This document shows, one piece after another, positions 31,596 through 42,817 of a stretch of DNA of 64,000 nucleotides (the stretch's first letter is position 1; every line of letters starts with the position of its first letter). The notes beneath the pieces were generated by a model. The model worked only from the letters and a program-made list of their open reading frames with translations. It was not told the origin of the DNA and did no database searches. Source of the stretch: Hemileia vastatrix (taxonomy: Eukaryota > Basidiomycota > Pucciniomycetes > Pucciniales > Zaghouaniaceae); contig JASXTE010000008.1 of NCBI GenBank assembly GCA_030280995.1, forward strand, positions 8,561,712 to 8,625,711, in the 5' to 3' direction. The position numbers and the translations under genes are program-made.

Positions 31596-33677
31596 AAGGA
31601 ATTTCCCCATTCCAACCAATTATGCATTCTAATTAGTTTAGTTTGATGAACATTGTTTTAGCTGGTCATCTACAAATTTAAACTGTTTGTCTTCTTCTCC
31701 GGCTCTTGATATAAATCATAATAATAATAAAAATAAATTTTTGTGATGATTCCACTGCTGAGAGAAAGGTTTTAATACCTTCAGAATCCCATATACCAGT
31801 CTTCCCACTATGTTGCAGCATGAGAGAGTGGATCTCCCTAATGACCCGAATACGCTTGATTCCATTCTCATAGGTCACCCCACTGAGCCAAATTCTTTGA
31901 TTCCAATCTTGCCATGAGGTCCTCTAAGCTTCCACCAAACAGCCTAACACTGAGGCTTTAAAATAAAAATAATAATAAATCCAACTACAACACCAACTTC
32001 TGATTCCTTCATCACAATTTTCATTTGTTTGCTATTCAGCAACCTTTTCAAAATACTTTTAGCCAGACTTCCAATATCTAATTTTAAACTTTTAGACAAT
32101 GTTAAAGTGCCACAAATTTCACCAAATAGATTGACATTCCATTTTAAAGTCTTGGTGGACCAAACATTTAAACAATTGCCAGTTCCAACTACTATCCTAA
32201 ACCTTTCTCCAAAAATATCCTTAATATTTGAATGTCCTTGAAAATTAGCATTTTTAAAGTCTTGGAGGACTAACAGCATATCTTGAAATAAAATCATAAA
32301 CAGCCAGTTTAAAGTCTTAGAGGACTAAAGATTCAATGAGGAACATAATTCTTGAAATAAAATTGTAAAAACTATCCAGTTAAAAGTCTTATTGGACTAA
32401 CAGATCTTGAATAAAAATAAGACCTTAGAGAAAGTCTTGAAAACAAGCCAGTTTAAAGTCTTGGAGGACTAAACATTTTGAAGTAGGATCCAATTTTTCT
32501 CAAGCTCCTCTTGACCCTTTTTCCTATATATAATATACTATAAAAGAAATAAACCAAAAGAAAATTGTAAATTAAATTTTACAAAATTTGAAAAAAAATA
32601 ATAATAATAATAATAATAATTGTATGTTTATATATTTATTTTATTTTTATTTTATTTATTTATTTATTTATTTTTATTTTTATTTTATTTATTTATTTAT
32701 TTATTTTTATTTTTATTTTATTATTTTATTTTATTTTATTTTATTATTTTATTTTTTTTATTTTTTGATTTTTTAATGATGAAAATGATTAAATGTCGTA
32801 AAAGATTGTTATGAAATAAAATTAAAAAAATTTAATTTTAAAAGAAAATGATAAACAAATTTGAAATATAAAATTTATGAAATGTAAAATAAAATTTAAA
32901 ATATGCCCCCCGGCCAATTGATGAGCCATACCCTCAACATCATACCCACATCCAAGTGCAACTTGATGTGGTTACACAATTTTGAGAAATTGAAAATATA
33001 AATTTAATAAATGAAAGTTTAGAAAAATAAAATTTTATGATAATGATCACTGGGTGGGCTCCCTCCAATTTGTAAAAATGATTAGAGACCACCATTGAGC
33101 ATCACCCTTAACAATATTTTATAGTATTATAAAAAAATAAAATGAAAGAAAAACATATTTCATTATATAAAAAATCTAACATAAAAGAAATAAAAAAACA
33201 AAAATAAAAAAGAATCTTGAATCTGGAAGTGAGAGCATTGTCTCTTTGTAGGTTCCAGTTTATAGTCTTAGCGGACTTCCTATAGATCAAAAACAAAGCC
33301 AGGATTCAACTAGAAACAAGGGGAAAATCGGTAACAAACGTTGTGGGGTAATTGTGTATAGAGCAGGCAGCCAATCAATTACCCCCAAACTTGCCAATAT
33401 TTAATTCAGAAGGTTCCTCTGTAAACACTTATACCAATAAAAAAAAATATCAATCCAACATATATCTTCTCCATTATTTTTTTCACTTTTAAGAGTTTTA
33501 AGAATTTTCAAACAAATGTCATCATAAATGTCGTAAATTTTTTTAATGGTTTCATCTCCCAAACCATAGTAAAATGACAGTAATATTTTTAATAAGAAAG
33601 TAGTTTATCCTCATTCAGGAGTTAAGCTTTGAAAAAATTTAATTTAATCAATTATGTAGTTTATCCTCATTTTGGAG
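31596..33677. other. 3' non-coding region of element 2
   Basis: Between integrase and the 3' LTR there is no convincing gene. It holds at least eight copies of the AGTTTAAAGTC module (about 32,137, 32,252, 32,305, 32,378, 32,448, 33,253, 33,601 and 33,656), a class II hairpin (32,946-32,971), a weak class III hairpin (33,046-33,095) and a class I hairpin (33,345-33,385). A short minus-strand frame near 31,678-31,900 could be a coding remnant but has no recognisable motif. Confidence 0.65.
32588..32780. repeat. (AAT)n and (TTTA/TTTTTA)n low-complexity tract
   Basis: ATAATAATAATAATAAT is followed by about 130 bases of TTTATT-type repeats. Reading frames across it are compositional artefacts. 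Confidence 0.9.
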
Positions 33678-34733
33678 TCAAACTTCAGCACTCTGGGTGC
33701 CTCTAGGATAGAACCGCTTGACTTGATCGGCTGCTACCCTCTTCTTCAAAGCTACTCCATCCAACTCTTCTAGCACATATGAACCGCCAGATACTTTTTC
33801 CTTGACTTTATATGGTCCATTCCACCTATCTGAGAACATCTTTCCCCATTGGCTCTCCAAAGTCCTATTATACACCAAAACCATGTCTCCAGTTTTCAAA
33901 GGTTTTCTAAGTCGATGTGCCAACCGCTCATCCCAATATCTTACTGACTGATTTTGGATCTTCATCATCTGCAAATATGCCTTTTCTAAGTACTCTTCTT
34001 TCTTTTCTAGCTGCATCATTCTTGCACATAATAACTCTTCAGTAGTCTTGACTGTGTCCCAGTAAACTCCAAGATAAGATTCAGCTTCCAAATCAACCAG
34101 TAAAAGTGCTTTCTGTCCAAAAACAAGTTCATAGGGTGAAAATCCGGTTGTCCTTTTGGCAGTAATTCAATCAGCAAATAAGACTAAAGGTAAATAATGC
34201 ATCCACTTTTCAGCACTCAACCCTCACATTTTGACTAAAGCATCCTTAATAACTTGATGCCCTTATTCAACCATACCTTCAGCTTCAGGATAATAAGGGG
34301 TTGCAACCCTAACCTTTGACCCAACTTTTGATATAGCTTCTCTAAACTCTGTCCCAAACTCAGGACCTCCATCTACCGTTACCAATTTCATAACTCCATA
34401 TTGATACAACCAATTTTTCAAAATAAATTCTGCCACATTTTTGTCAGTCAAATTAATAAGAGGTGCTTCCTCCACCCAGCCAGATAAATCATCTCTTGCT
34501 ACAATTAAATATTTATACCGTCCATCCTTAATATGAACAGCATCCAAGCTAACCCTTCCAAATAGAGTATTTTTGCTGGTAGCATGTCCAGGTTCTTTTG
34601 GCCTTAAATAACTTCTTCTTTGACATTCTTTGCATGACTGAACCCACTGTTTAACAGCCATCTTCATTCCTGGCCACCAAAATTGTTCAGCAATTTTATC
34701 TGGATGTTTCTCCAACGCCTCTATGCCCAAGAT
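33678..34733 (-). pseudogene. Element 2 integrase
   Basis: FWWPGMKMAVKQWVQSCKEC, SLDAVHIKDGRYKYLIVARD, TVDGGPEFG and YYPEAEGMVE give the zinc region and the D-D-E core. Stops interrupt it at about 34,260 and 34,170, and the C-terminal part (VYNRTLESQWGKMFSDRW, GGSYVLEELDG) runs to a stop at 33,678. It is closely related to the element 1 integrase. Confidence 0.88.
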
Positions 34734-36369
34734 CTACATGCAGTGACTTTAAAACTAATTCTTGCCCTTTCTTTTGAGTTAAAACTACTTGAGGATTTGA
34801 ATACCTCCTTTTCACTAATTGTCAACCAGAAAAGTAAAAGGTAGATGACTTCCTTTTTATAACCACCCATTCATTGTCTTCACAATCTTCTGGCCTTTCT
34901 AAAGTCAATAAATATTTGACCAACAACAAATAAAAACCAGTCTGACCCCAGACTTCATCTTGAAAATTAATTAATATAATATCAATGGGCACTTCTCTAT
35001 CACCAATATCACCTGCACATGAATGAGCCAATAGACATTGACCAAAAATTTGATTCTTGATTGAACTATGTCAATATTCTTCTTCTAAACCTTTTGACAT
35101 CTTAGAAACCATATTTGAAAATACCTCTTTCTCTTCTTCACCCTTTATACACATAGATTTGTCCATCCTCTTTTTAAACGAATTCTCTAATTCTCCAACT
35201 TATACACCCTTCCTTAACCTACTACTATCACAAACTACCACTCCATTATCATCTATGTACACAACATCTTCTTCTACCTCTTTTTTACCGAATTTATTCA
35301 CACCAATTTTATCAACATAAAAGTATTTCTCCAGTTTATCCTCTTGATGGAGGTCTTCATCACAATCATCTAAACACATAAGTCCTGCCAGTTTAACCTC
35401 ATGGGGGAGGTATGGAAAGTCTTCAGCTCCTTTAGTGCTGGCTTTAATCATAGGTATATCTTCATCGAACTCTTCTGAGTCTGAATCATCTTCGGTGGGT
35501 GGTCTTCTTGAAAAACCATCTGGCATAGTAAAAGTTTTTCAAGGCTTATGAACTAAGTCAAAGAAAAATTTTGGATGAATGCTACCCATCTAGTCATAGG
35601 TGCATTTAGTGAACTTGGGGAATTAAAAATTTGAATTGAAGATTTTGCATCCACTTGCAATTAGAAGTGTTGGCCCCACAAAACATTTTGAAGTTTCTTT
35701 AAAATTTTTGCCACTCCACACAGTTCCAATTTCAGCTGAGAATATCTTGATTTGACTTCAGTGAATACCACAGATTCATACCTAACTAGCCTAATGTAAC
35801 CAGCTTTATCAATCTGAGACAAAACTTCCCCAGCAGCAACCTGACTTGAATCAACTGCTAAATAAATCCTACCAGAATCTTTTCCAAAATCTAACTTGTG
35901 CAGGACCAAATCCTTCCCCACAACCTTCTTCAATCTCTCAAACACCCTTTCACACTCTTCATCCCACTCCCAGTCTGCTTTTTTTCTTGTCAACCTTCTC
36001 AACGGAGCTGCCAATGAAGAAAAGTCCTTGATAAACATTTGAGCATAAACACATATGCCTAAAAACCCCCTAACTTCAGTTGTATTCTTGGGTCTTAGCC
36101 AGGACTGAATTTTATTCACTTTCTTCTTGGATAATCCTGCCCTCTCTACATACCACATGACCTAAAATTTCTAAAGCTGGCACACAACATAAAAATTTTG
36201 AACCCGAAATAGTTAAACCAGCTTCTTCAATTCCAAAAAAGATCCTCTCTAAAGTGATTGCATACTCCCAGATGAATTTTTTTATCCCTGGGTTCTCCTA
36301 CAACACTTCATTATCGTAATCTGTTGAAGGTCCTTTAATTCCTCCATCGTCAACAAAAATTCCAGCATA
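34734..36369 (-). pseudogene. Element 2 linker, RNase H and RT C-terminus
   Basis: From right to left: RT palm remainder (GIFVDDGG-type sequence near 36,340), KKVNKIQSWLRPKNTTEVRG, RNase H (IYLAVDSSQVAAGEVLSQ, then LKLELCGVAKILKKLQ without the shift seen in element 1), the tether MPDGFSRRPPTEDDSDSEEF and an acidic linker with DLHQEDKLEKY-type peptides, and LLVKYLLTLERPEDCEDN. Several stops and shifts break it. Confidence 0.85.
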
Positions 36370-36630
36370 CACTACGCAATATAGGGGGTGGACTTGCTAG
36401 CAAGTCCTCAACCTGAACTCAGATGGAACTCAGATGGAACTCAGACTGAACTCATACTGAACCCATACTGAACTCTACTTGAACACCCACCTAAAACTGT
36501 TCTGCTGAGTGGTGTTCATCCCTGATTGAATGGTTCCTTTATCAATAGCTCAATGTGTGTTCAATCTATGGTGAGTTTGGGTCCAAGGTTGCGGACTTGC
36601 TAGCAAGTCCGCCCCCCATATTGTGTGGTG
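36370..36630. mobile_element. 261-bp MITE inserted in the element 2 RT active-site region
   Basis: The ends are CACTACGCAATATAGGGGG and, reverse-complemented, CACCACACAATATGGGGGG. Each is followed by the perfect palindrome GGACTTGCTAGCAAGTCC. The target ATA is duplicated (36,367-36,369 and 36,631-36,633). Removing the MITE plus one ATA restores the same codon spacing as in element 1 between QDEVP and GIFIDDGG, which confirms both boundaries. The 3-bp duplication suggests the PIF/Harbinger group. The interior has a short AACTCAGAT/AACTCATACTG direct repeat and no coding capacity. Confidence 0.88.
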
Positions 36631-36633
36631 ATA

Positions 36634-37420
36634 TTGAGGAATTTCATCTTGAAGGATCCAAGCCATCTGAGCTTGATAAACGGCAACTGAATTTGATGCT
36701 CCTTGAGGTAATATTGTCAATTGTAATCGTCCTAGAAGTGTATCAAAAGTAGTGAGAGTCCTAGAGTCTGGATCCAACTCTCTCTCATCATATCTCCCCA
36801 CAATATCTCCTAAACCATAACACACTCTCCCAGAAAATGCTTCCACAAACTCCTTAGCACTTGGTGGTATACCAGAATCCTTTATTGTAACACTATTTAA
36901 TTCCCTGAGATCATGAACTACTCTAAGTTTGCCATTTGTTTTCTTGATCAAAAATACTGAACTAGAATAACTTGATGATGATTTCTCTTACAGTCCAGTG
37001 CATATCTGTTCTCTGAAAACTTCAATATAAGCTTCTTTTAATGCAGCCGGAATTGTGATTGGTTTTTGCTGCCACAGTTCATGACATACCACAGGAATCT
37101 TGTAAGGCTCCCCATAGGAATGCTTCAACACACCTCTCTCCTCTTCTACAAAAGCAATGGCCTTCTCTTGCTTGACCATCACATTCATCAACATCTTCTT
37201 CTCTTCTCCAGAAAACTAACCATCATGTCCAAAATTAACAACACCTAACCTATCAAAAGTGATTCTTGAAGTTTCAGTAAATTAAGGTGTATTCTTTACC
37301 AAGGGACATTCATAAGAATCTCTTGATAGCCTTGGTCTTCTCAAAGGTGGATTTAATTCAGCAGATAGCAGTTCATTAATTGGTCAGATTTTATTTGCCA
37401 CCTTCTTATATTTTTCTGCT
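36634..37420 (-). pseudogene. Element 2 RT N-terminal part
   Basis: MIKKTNGKLRVVHDLRELNS, LGRLQLTILPQGASNSVAVY and, upstream, KQEKAIAFVEEERGVLKHSY align with element 1 RT. Stops at about 36,990, 37,215 and 37,283 break it. The reading ends at the MITE insertion. Confidence 0.85.
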
Positions 37421-38116
37421 TCCACATATACATAAGCTTGAGGTAAAATATTTTTTTTGTATCGCCATTAAAAATTTCATCAAAGAAATTCCCTTCTTTG
37501 TCAGAATCAGAATAAATATAAGTAGGAAAATATTTTATTTCATTTTTAAATTTAACCATTTTCCTTCGTCTAATTTATCAACAAATTTTCCAACACCTTT
37601 AATTCCCTTATCCATCATAAAATCACCTGTAAAAAAGTTGGCAGTTTATCCTCTTGCTAGAGGACAGGAATCAAATTATCACAAAAATTATTTTTTGTGT
37701 TTTAATTATACTAAGATTTTTTATAGAATTTTGATGAAATAATTGCAGTTTACCCTCTTTCTGGAGGTCAGAAAATAAACCATTCCAATTTTTATTTAAC
37801 ATAATATCTCCCATCTTCCCTCTTGATCCATTCTTGAATGTGATTGAAAATCTTGACAGAAAAGTGAGACAAACCAAAAATTTGAAAACATAAAAACAAT
37901 TTAACATATTATTAATAGAAAATAATTGAGAATCCACTTGAATTATCTCCAAGTGAGCTGACCTTTTTCAATCCGGGATCTCATCCTGGGGAGAGATGGC
38001 AACATTAGAGTGATCAGCCCCTGCTACCCCAAAAAATGAGGGTCTCCATAATTCCCCTCTAAAAACGATTCACCAGAATCAATCTGTTTAATACACCGCT
38101 TATTGATGCAAATACA
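37421..38116 (-). other. Degenerate pol leader and protease-RT spacer of element 2
   Basis: AT-rich sequence with two copies of the module (37,639 and 37,744) at positions matching FLGLQHE-type peptides in element 1. The block at about 37,945-38,030 (CTCCAAGTGAGCTGACCT ... GTGATCAGCCCC) corresponds to the element 1 spacer near 26,610-26,690. Confidence 0.55.
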
Positions 38117-38860
38117 TTACTGACACAGAGTAGTGATCCCTGGCTGTGTCTCCCAACCTTCATCTCCAGGAGGTGCCAACTGCAAATGTTGCCTCCTCAT
38201 ATCCTCTCCAGTAATCTCCAAACTAATACCCATGCCAGACTGATAGCCAATCCGGGCTTCAAAATCCATCAAAAAAGGACCACCAAGAACAGTTTTAACT
38301 GCCCCTCTGGCCACAAAAAAGTGAACCTTACCAATAGATCCACCAATACCTAATTTGACATGCTCAGCCATACCCATCAGCTCTGTTGCATGCCCTCCAA
38401 TATCTCTGAGGTTTCCCCCAGTACCAGTTTTAGTTGGCAAGCCTATATTTCTTTCTTGCTCTAAAGAAATCAAATTAATTTGAGACCCTTAATTGACCAA
38501 GGTCTTTACCTCTTTACCATTAAGAGTTACCACCAGGTAACCCAGGGGAGTAGAAAAAGGTGTTACAACATCCTCACCAAACTTCTCAGCATTTTCACAA
38601 ATATATTCCACCTCTCCAGCGGAAACCCGTTGCCTTGTAAGATGCTTCTTCTGCTTCCCTCCAAGTGCCAGACTAATAGTGAAAATCTCCCCCAAAGATA
38701 AGGGAATCTGAAGTTTATTCACCCTATTTATAACTTCATCCATTGAATTGGACTGACCCAATACTACTGGTCGTTCATACTGGACTTTTGATTTAATAAC
38801 CTTGGCCCTGGGCACCTCTTGAGGACCCACATTGCCATCTTCATCCCCCATAATAACATC
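38117..38860 (-). pseudogene. Element 2 protease, catalytic motif destroyed
   Basis: SLGEIFTISLALGGKQKKHL, TPLGYLVVTLNGKEVKTLVN, then a stop, then GSQINLISLEQERNIGLPTK. In element 1 this place reads VDSGSQINLIS, so the catalytic Asp has become Asn and the following Ser a stop codon. TVLGGPFLMDFEARIGYQ and a stop at 38,117 complete it. Confidence 0.88.
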
Positions 38861-40572
38861 TTCACTACTTATAACCCTAGCTCCATCACCAGCTTCTTTC
38901 TCTAATCCTTCTTACTCCCTCCATTTGGATGGGACTGCCAAAACTTGGTCTGGGTAGTGACGCCAAAGGTAAGTCCTCCTCAGAATCTGAATCATCTTCT
39001 GGCATAGGCTCACCATTTAAATCAAACTTTCCATAACTAGGAGGCCCCATATCAGCCATCCCCTTCTGCATTCTATAAATTTTGTCCTTAGAGTAAGGTC
39101 TTGACTTGTTAATTTCCTTACCATTTTTAGCCTTTAGTTGGCTCTGAATGCTACTTTTAGCTTTAGTAGCAGCTGCTCTTCTAGCAGCATTGTCATCATA
39201 TTTGCCAGCTTTACAGTTACCCTCCACTCTAGCAACCGTTGCCAGCTCCAAACCACCAAAAGAAGTTGAAAATGTGGCCTCAGTGACCTCTTTCTCTTTA
39301 CCTTTATCAGCTTTACCACAACTTTTACCATCACCATTTTTGCCACCCTTGGCATTATCATCATCCTCTTTTAATTCTTCAAATTGGGCTCTTCTTTCAG
39401 CTGGCATATTCCTTCTAACCAAATCAGAAGGAGCTTCTCCATCGCTGGGCTTGATGAACAATCTATCAGGAAACTTATAGACCTTTCCATCAAATAACAC
39501 TCTCCCAGCATCCAAATCTTTATCTAGAGTAAAACATACTCCAGCTCTGTGCCCCCTCCTATTACAATAGGAGCACACCTTTGGCTCATCATAGCCACCT
39601 CTAAAACCATTACCACCATTACCATTACCATTCCTACCATTGCCTGAGAAGAAGTTTCCATTGCCATTGCCATTGCCATTAAAATTTCAACTTTCATATC
39701 CCCTTGATTGATAAGAAGTATACGTCAACGAAGAAGCAATTGGGGCCTTATTGGCCTTCTGAGTCTCTTGGACAAAAATCTTTAATTGCTTCGTTAAATC
39801 AGCCAAATGATTGACCATCTTGTTGTCCACATTGCCCTCAACTTTTGCCACTGGTAGTCCCATTTGAGCCTTCTTGACTTCTTGAGCTTTGACCATGATA
39901 TTGTTATTTTCAGCCAAAACTTCACTAACCTTGCTGACATACTGAGTGAAAGACTTCTGATAGTTGTCCAATGCCATTAATTTAAGATGGGCTTGAATGT
40001 TTTCTTTGATGACCTCTAAATCCGGCAGTTTTTGTTTGCCATTGGGTAGTTCCTTCATCAAATCCTTTCTTGAGATATCCTTCAAGACGTCTATTCAAAT
40101 ATCCCTACTACAAGCTGAACAGAACAGATCCTTAGCTTTATTCTCATGCACCAATTTGTCCACCAGAATAAGATATTTGACCACTTCATAAAATTGAACA
40201 CATAACTTCTTAAAATCAGCCATGGAAAAAAACACCACCCTTTGCCTGCCAATCACCAAAAATTTTATTAAGGTCCAGCATAGTAAACCTAACACCCCAT
40301 CTATCAACCATAGCCTTAGACAGCTTTACCCAATCCTTATCCTTGAAAGCCTGCATAGCGATGACTTCTTTTTCCACCTCCCTATTAGCAATAAAAAATC
40401 TAACCTTCTTCACCATATCCACATGAGAAGCACCATCAACAGCAGCAGCAGCATCATACCTGCTAATAAACCATTTAACCTCCTCCCCATTAAACTTTGG
40501 GCCATTTCAAGATACAATCCTGAAAGAAGGAGTAAGAGGAAGGGAAGATCCAGAAGCAGCAGCAGAAGACAT
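38861..40572 (-). pseudogene. Element 2 Gag (fused to protease)
   Basis: Starts MSSAAASGSSLPLTPSF at 40,572. A stop replaces a Trp about 21 codons in (matching KTWDG in element 1). Then MVDRWGVRFTMLDLNKIFGD, DLMKELPNGKQKLPDLEVIK, a GNGNGNGN tract encoded by CCATTGCCATTG-type repeats (39,604-39,690), and an intact zinc knuckle CSYCNRRGHRAGVC. Beyond it the frame runs on without a stop through YRMQKGMADMGPPSYGKFDL into the protease leader, so Gag and protease were one frame in this family. At least three lesions are visible. Confidence 0.87.
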
Positions 40573-40710
40573 CCCAATAATGTAAGAAAAGCGTTTAAAA
40601 AGTTGAAATAAGAAAGCCTCTTGAAGGCTAATAAAATAAATCAATAAGAGTTCCAAATAATAAGCCTCTTGCAGGCTAAGAAAGTCCTAGAAAAAGCTAG
40701 AGATTTCAAA

Positions 40711-40727
40711 CCCCACATTGGGCACCA
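40711..40727 (-). other. Primer-binding site of element 2
   Basis: TGGTGCCCAATGTGGGG on the element strand, four bases after the 5' LTR. It differs at two positions from the element 1 site, suggesting the same or a related tRNA primer. Confidence 0.75.
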
Positions 40728-40731
40728 AATA

Positions 40732-41949
40732 TGTAGGTAGACTCTTACAGTTGCCTTTCTGTAAGCAGAATCCAAAGGAGTTGGATAAACCATAGAAAAT
40801 CCTGTCCTTCTAAGTAAAATAAGGGTTGCTCTAATAACTAAGCTTACTAGTCTACTTGAATTGATTTAAAATATATATGAAACTCTGATTTTATGAACGC
40901 TTATTAAGATTTAGAAATAGCAGCTGTTGGAAAAGAAATACTGATAACAACAATTAAGGTTTACAAGTGAAAGATCTGAAGAGATAGGCTTATATATATT
41001 TATAAAGATTTTATTTTAATGAGTTAACAATAAAAACAAGTCCCTGAGATGGAGACCTTTCCAATGATACCCTATATTTGGCGAAAATATAATTGTTGTG
41101 TTGTATTTCAAAAGTGTTATAAATTATAAATTTTATAAGGGTATTATAATTTATTTAAATTTGTTGAGTAATAAAAAATATTGTTAATAATCAAAAAAGA
41201 CTCTTAATATCGAAACTAAAAGACAAAAAAACATGTAGAAGACTAAGATTCTCCCCTTCTATCTGATTCTCCTACTCCAGACCTTTCCAACAATACCCTA
41301 CATGCATAGGATCTACAATAAACTATTGATCTAACAAGCATAATCAATTCTAACTAAATTTTGCCACAATAGCCAAACTTTTCTGGAGTGAACAAACTTT
41401 GCACTGTGATCAGACTTTTCTACAGTGACCAAACATTGCACTAGTTATCAGACTTTTCTACAGTGACCAAACTTTACCACAGTGCCCAGACCTTTCTGCA
41501 GTGACCAAACTTTGCACTGGTGATCAGACTTTCCCATTGTGAGCAAATTTTGCCACAATGAGCTCTTTTCGCCATAATGAGCTAATTTGGCAAGAGTGAG
41601 TTAATTTTGTCACCATGACCAAACTTGGCCACAATGACAGAATTTTTCCAGCACACTTTGCTTTTGCACCGGAAAATCACTGGAGCAAACCGGAGCACAC
41701 TGGAGTGCACCAGAAAACAAGTGGCCATTTCAAGAGCACACTTCATTCACCAAAAATAAAAATCCATAAACCATCAAATCACAAAAGAAATACCACATAC
41801 AAATATTCAAAAACACCAAAAATCGACCCAAAAAAAATCCAGTTATCTCCCTTCAACCAAATTAACACCTGGTAACACCATGATTTTCTTCCAACAAAGT
41901 TCCAATCAAATTTTCACCTAAGTGGCTTACACAGATTTGGAATGCCACA
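40732..41949 (-). repeat. Element 2 5' LTR (LTR C)
   Basis: 1,218 bp from TGTAGGTAGACTC to GGAATGCCACA. It is the best complete representative of this LTR family in the window. The internal minisatellite is at about 41,358-41,645. Confidence 0.9.
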
Positions 41950-42817
41950 GCGCTACTACTAGAGCTTGCGCTAGGGATAGGCCAACCTCATTACATCCTG
42001 TTTCTCAAACTCACTCCCTCAAACCTATTGATGTAAGGGATTGCAAAAATTTAATTCAATCTGTAGAAGACATCTTTCAGGATTTTGAGGATTCTAGTGA
42101 AGAAGATTAAGGCAAGGGTACTATGCACAAGACACCATCAACTCTGGCTGCCAGACCTTCGGCCAATCTCCAAGCCCTGGCCAAAATGCTTCATTGGAGG
42201 ACTTCATGAAACTCCTGGTTGAAACCCTCACTAATCCTGCCTCATCTGAAGGATCTAAATTCAAAACTACTTTGAAGAAATCTTAAGAAAACTTTGATGG
42301 AGAGAATCCTGACAGATTGCATCCGTTCTTGCAGAAATGCAAGCTACTATTCCACAATGAACCTCAAACCTTTAGTATGGATCACTCCATGGTCATTTAT
42401 GCCTCTTCTTACCTGTCAGGAAAGATGTCACAGTGGTTTAAGCCTTATCTACTCATGTTTTTTTCAAGAGAACCTCACTTACTCATTAATAATTGAGAAA
42501 AGTTTGAGGATCAACTTTTTACATTGTTTAGTGGCCCCTATGAAACCGACAACTCAGAGATAAAACTTGATTTCCTTTGCATGAGTGATAATGGTAAAGT
42601 TTCTGAGTATATCTCAAATTTTAGGGCTTTACAAACTCAATTTAGTTGGAATGATGCTGCCCTCAAATATCATTTCAAAAAGAGACTTCCTTTGAGGATT
42701 CTGGACCAATTGAATCTTCATGGGCGTAATATGGAGAGTTTGAATGAGTTAACAGATAGGACCCTTGAACTCAATGGAGAACATCAAAGACAACTTCAAC
42801 AAAGGCTTCATGGGTAA
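41950..42817 (+). pseudogene. Gag of a decayed chromodomain-type gypsy (element 4)
   Basis: Directly after LTR C the frame reads TRACARDRPTSLHPVSQ, DCKNLIQSVEDIFQDFEDSS. After frame changes comes a classic retrotransposon Gag domain: PDRLHPFLQKCKLLFHNEPQ, SYLSGKMSQWFKPYL, LFSGPYETDNSEIKLDFLCM, SEYISNFRALQTQFSWNDAA and FKKRLPLRILDQL. At least three stops or shifts interrupt it. The N-terminus is cut by element 2. Confidence 0.85.

Larger units (their letters stand above)
30564..41949 (-). mobile_element. Element 2: decayed Ty3/gypsy retrotransposon related to element 1
   Basis: A minus-strand element with a 3' LTR truncated by gypsy 3 (30,564-31,582), a polypurine tract ATTGGAGGGAGGA on its strand at 31,583-31,595, decayed integrase, RT, protease and gag, a primer-binding site TGGTGCCCAATGTGGGG (40,711-40,727 on plus) and a full 5' LTR (40,732-41,949). 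The missing ~250 bases of the 3' LTR should lie beyond the lost 5' end of gypsy 3. It interrupts the gag of the element at 41,950. Confidence 0.88.

Noticed and set aside
31944..32297. 117-codon minus-strand reading frame in the element 2 3' region
   Set aside because: It runs through several copies of the AGTTTAAAGTC module and has no counterpart in element 1.
32588..32814. Tyr/Phe-rich reading frames
   Set aside because: Pure TTTA/TTTTTA low-complexity sequence.
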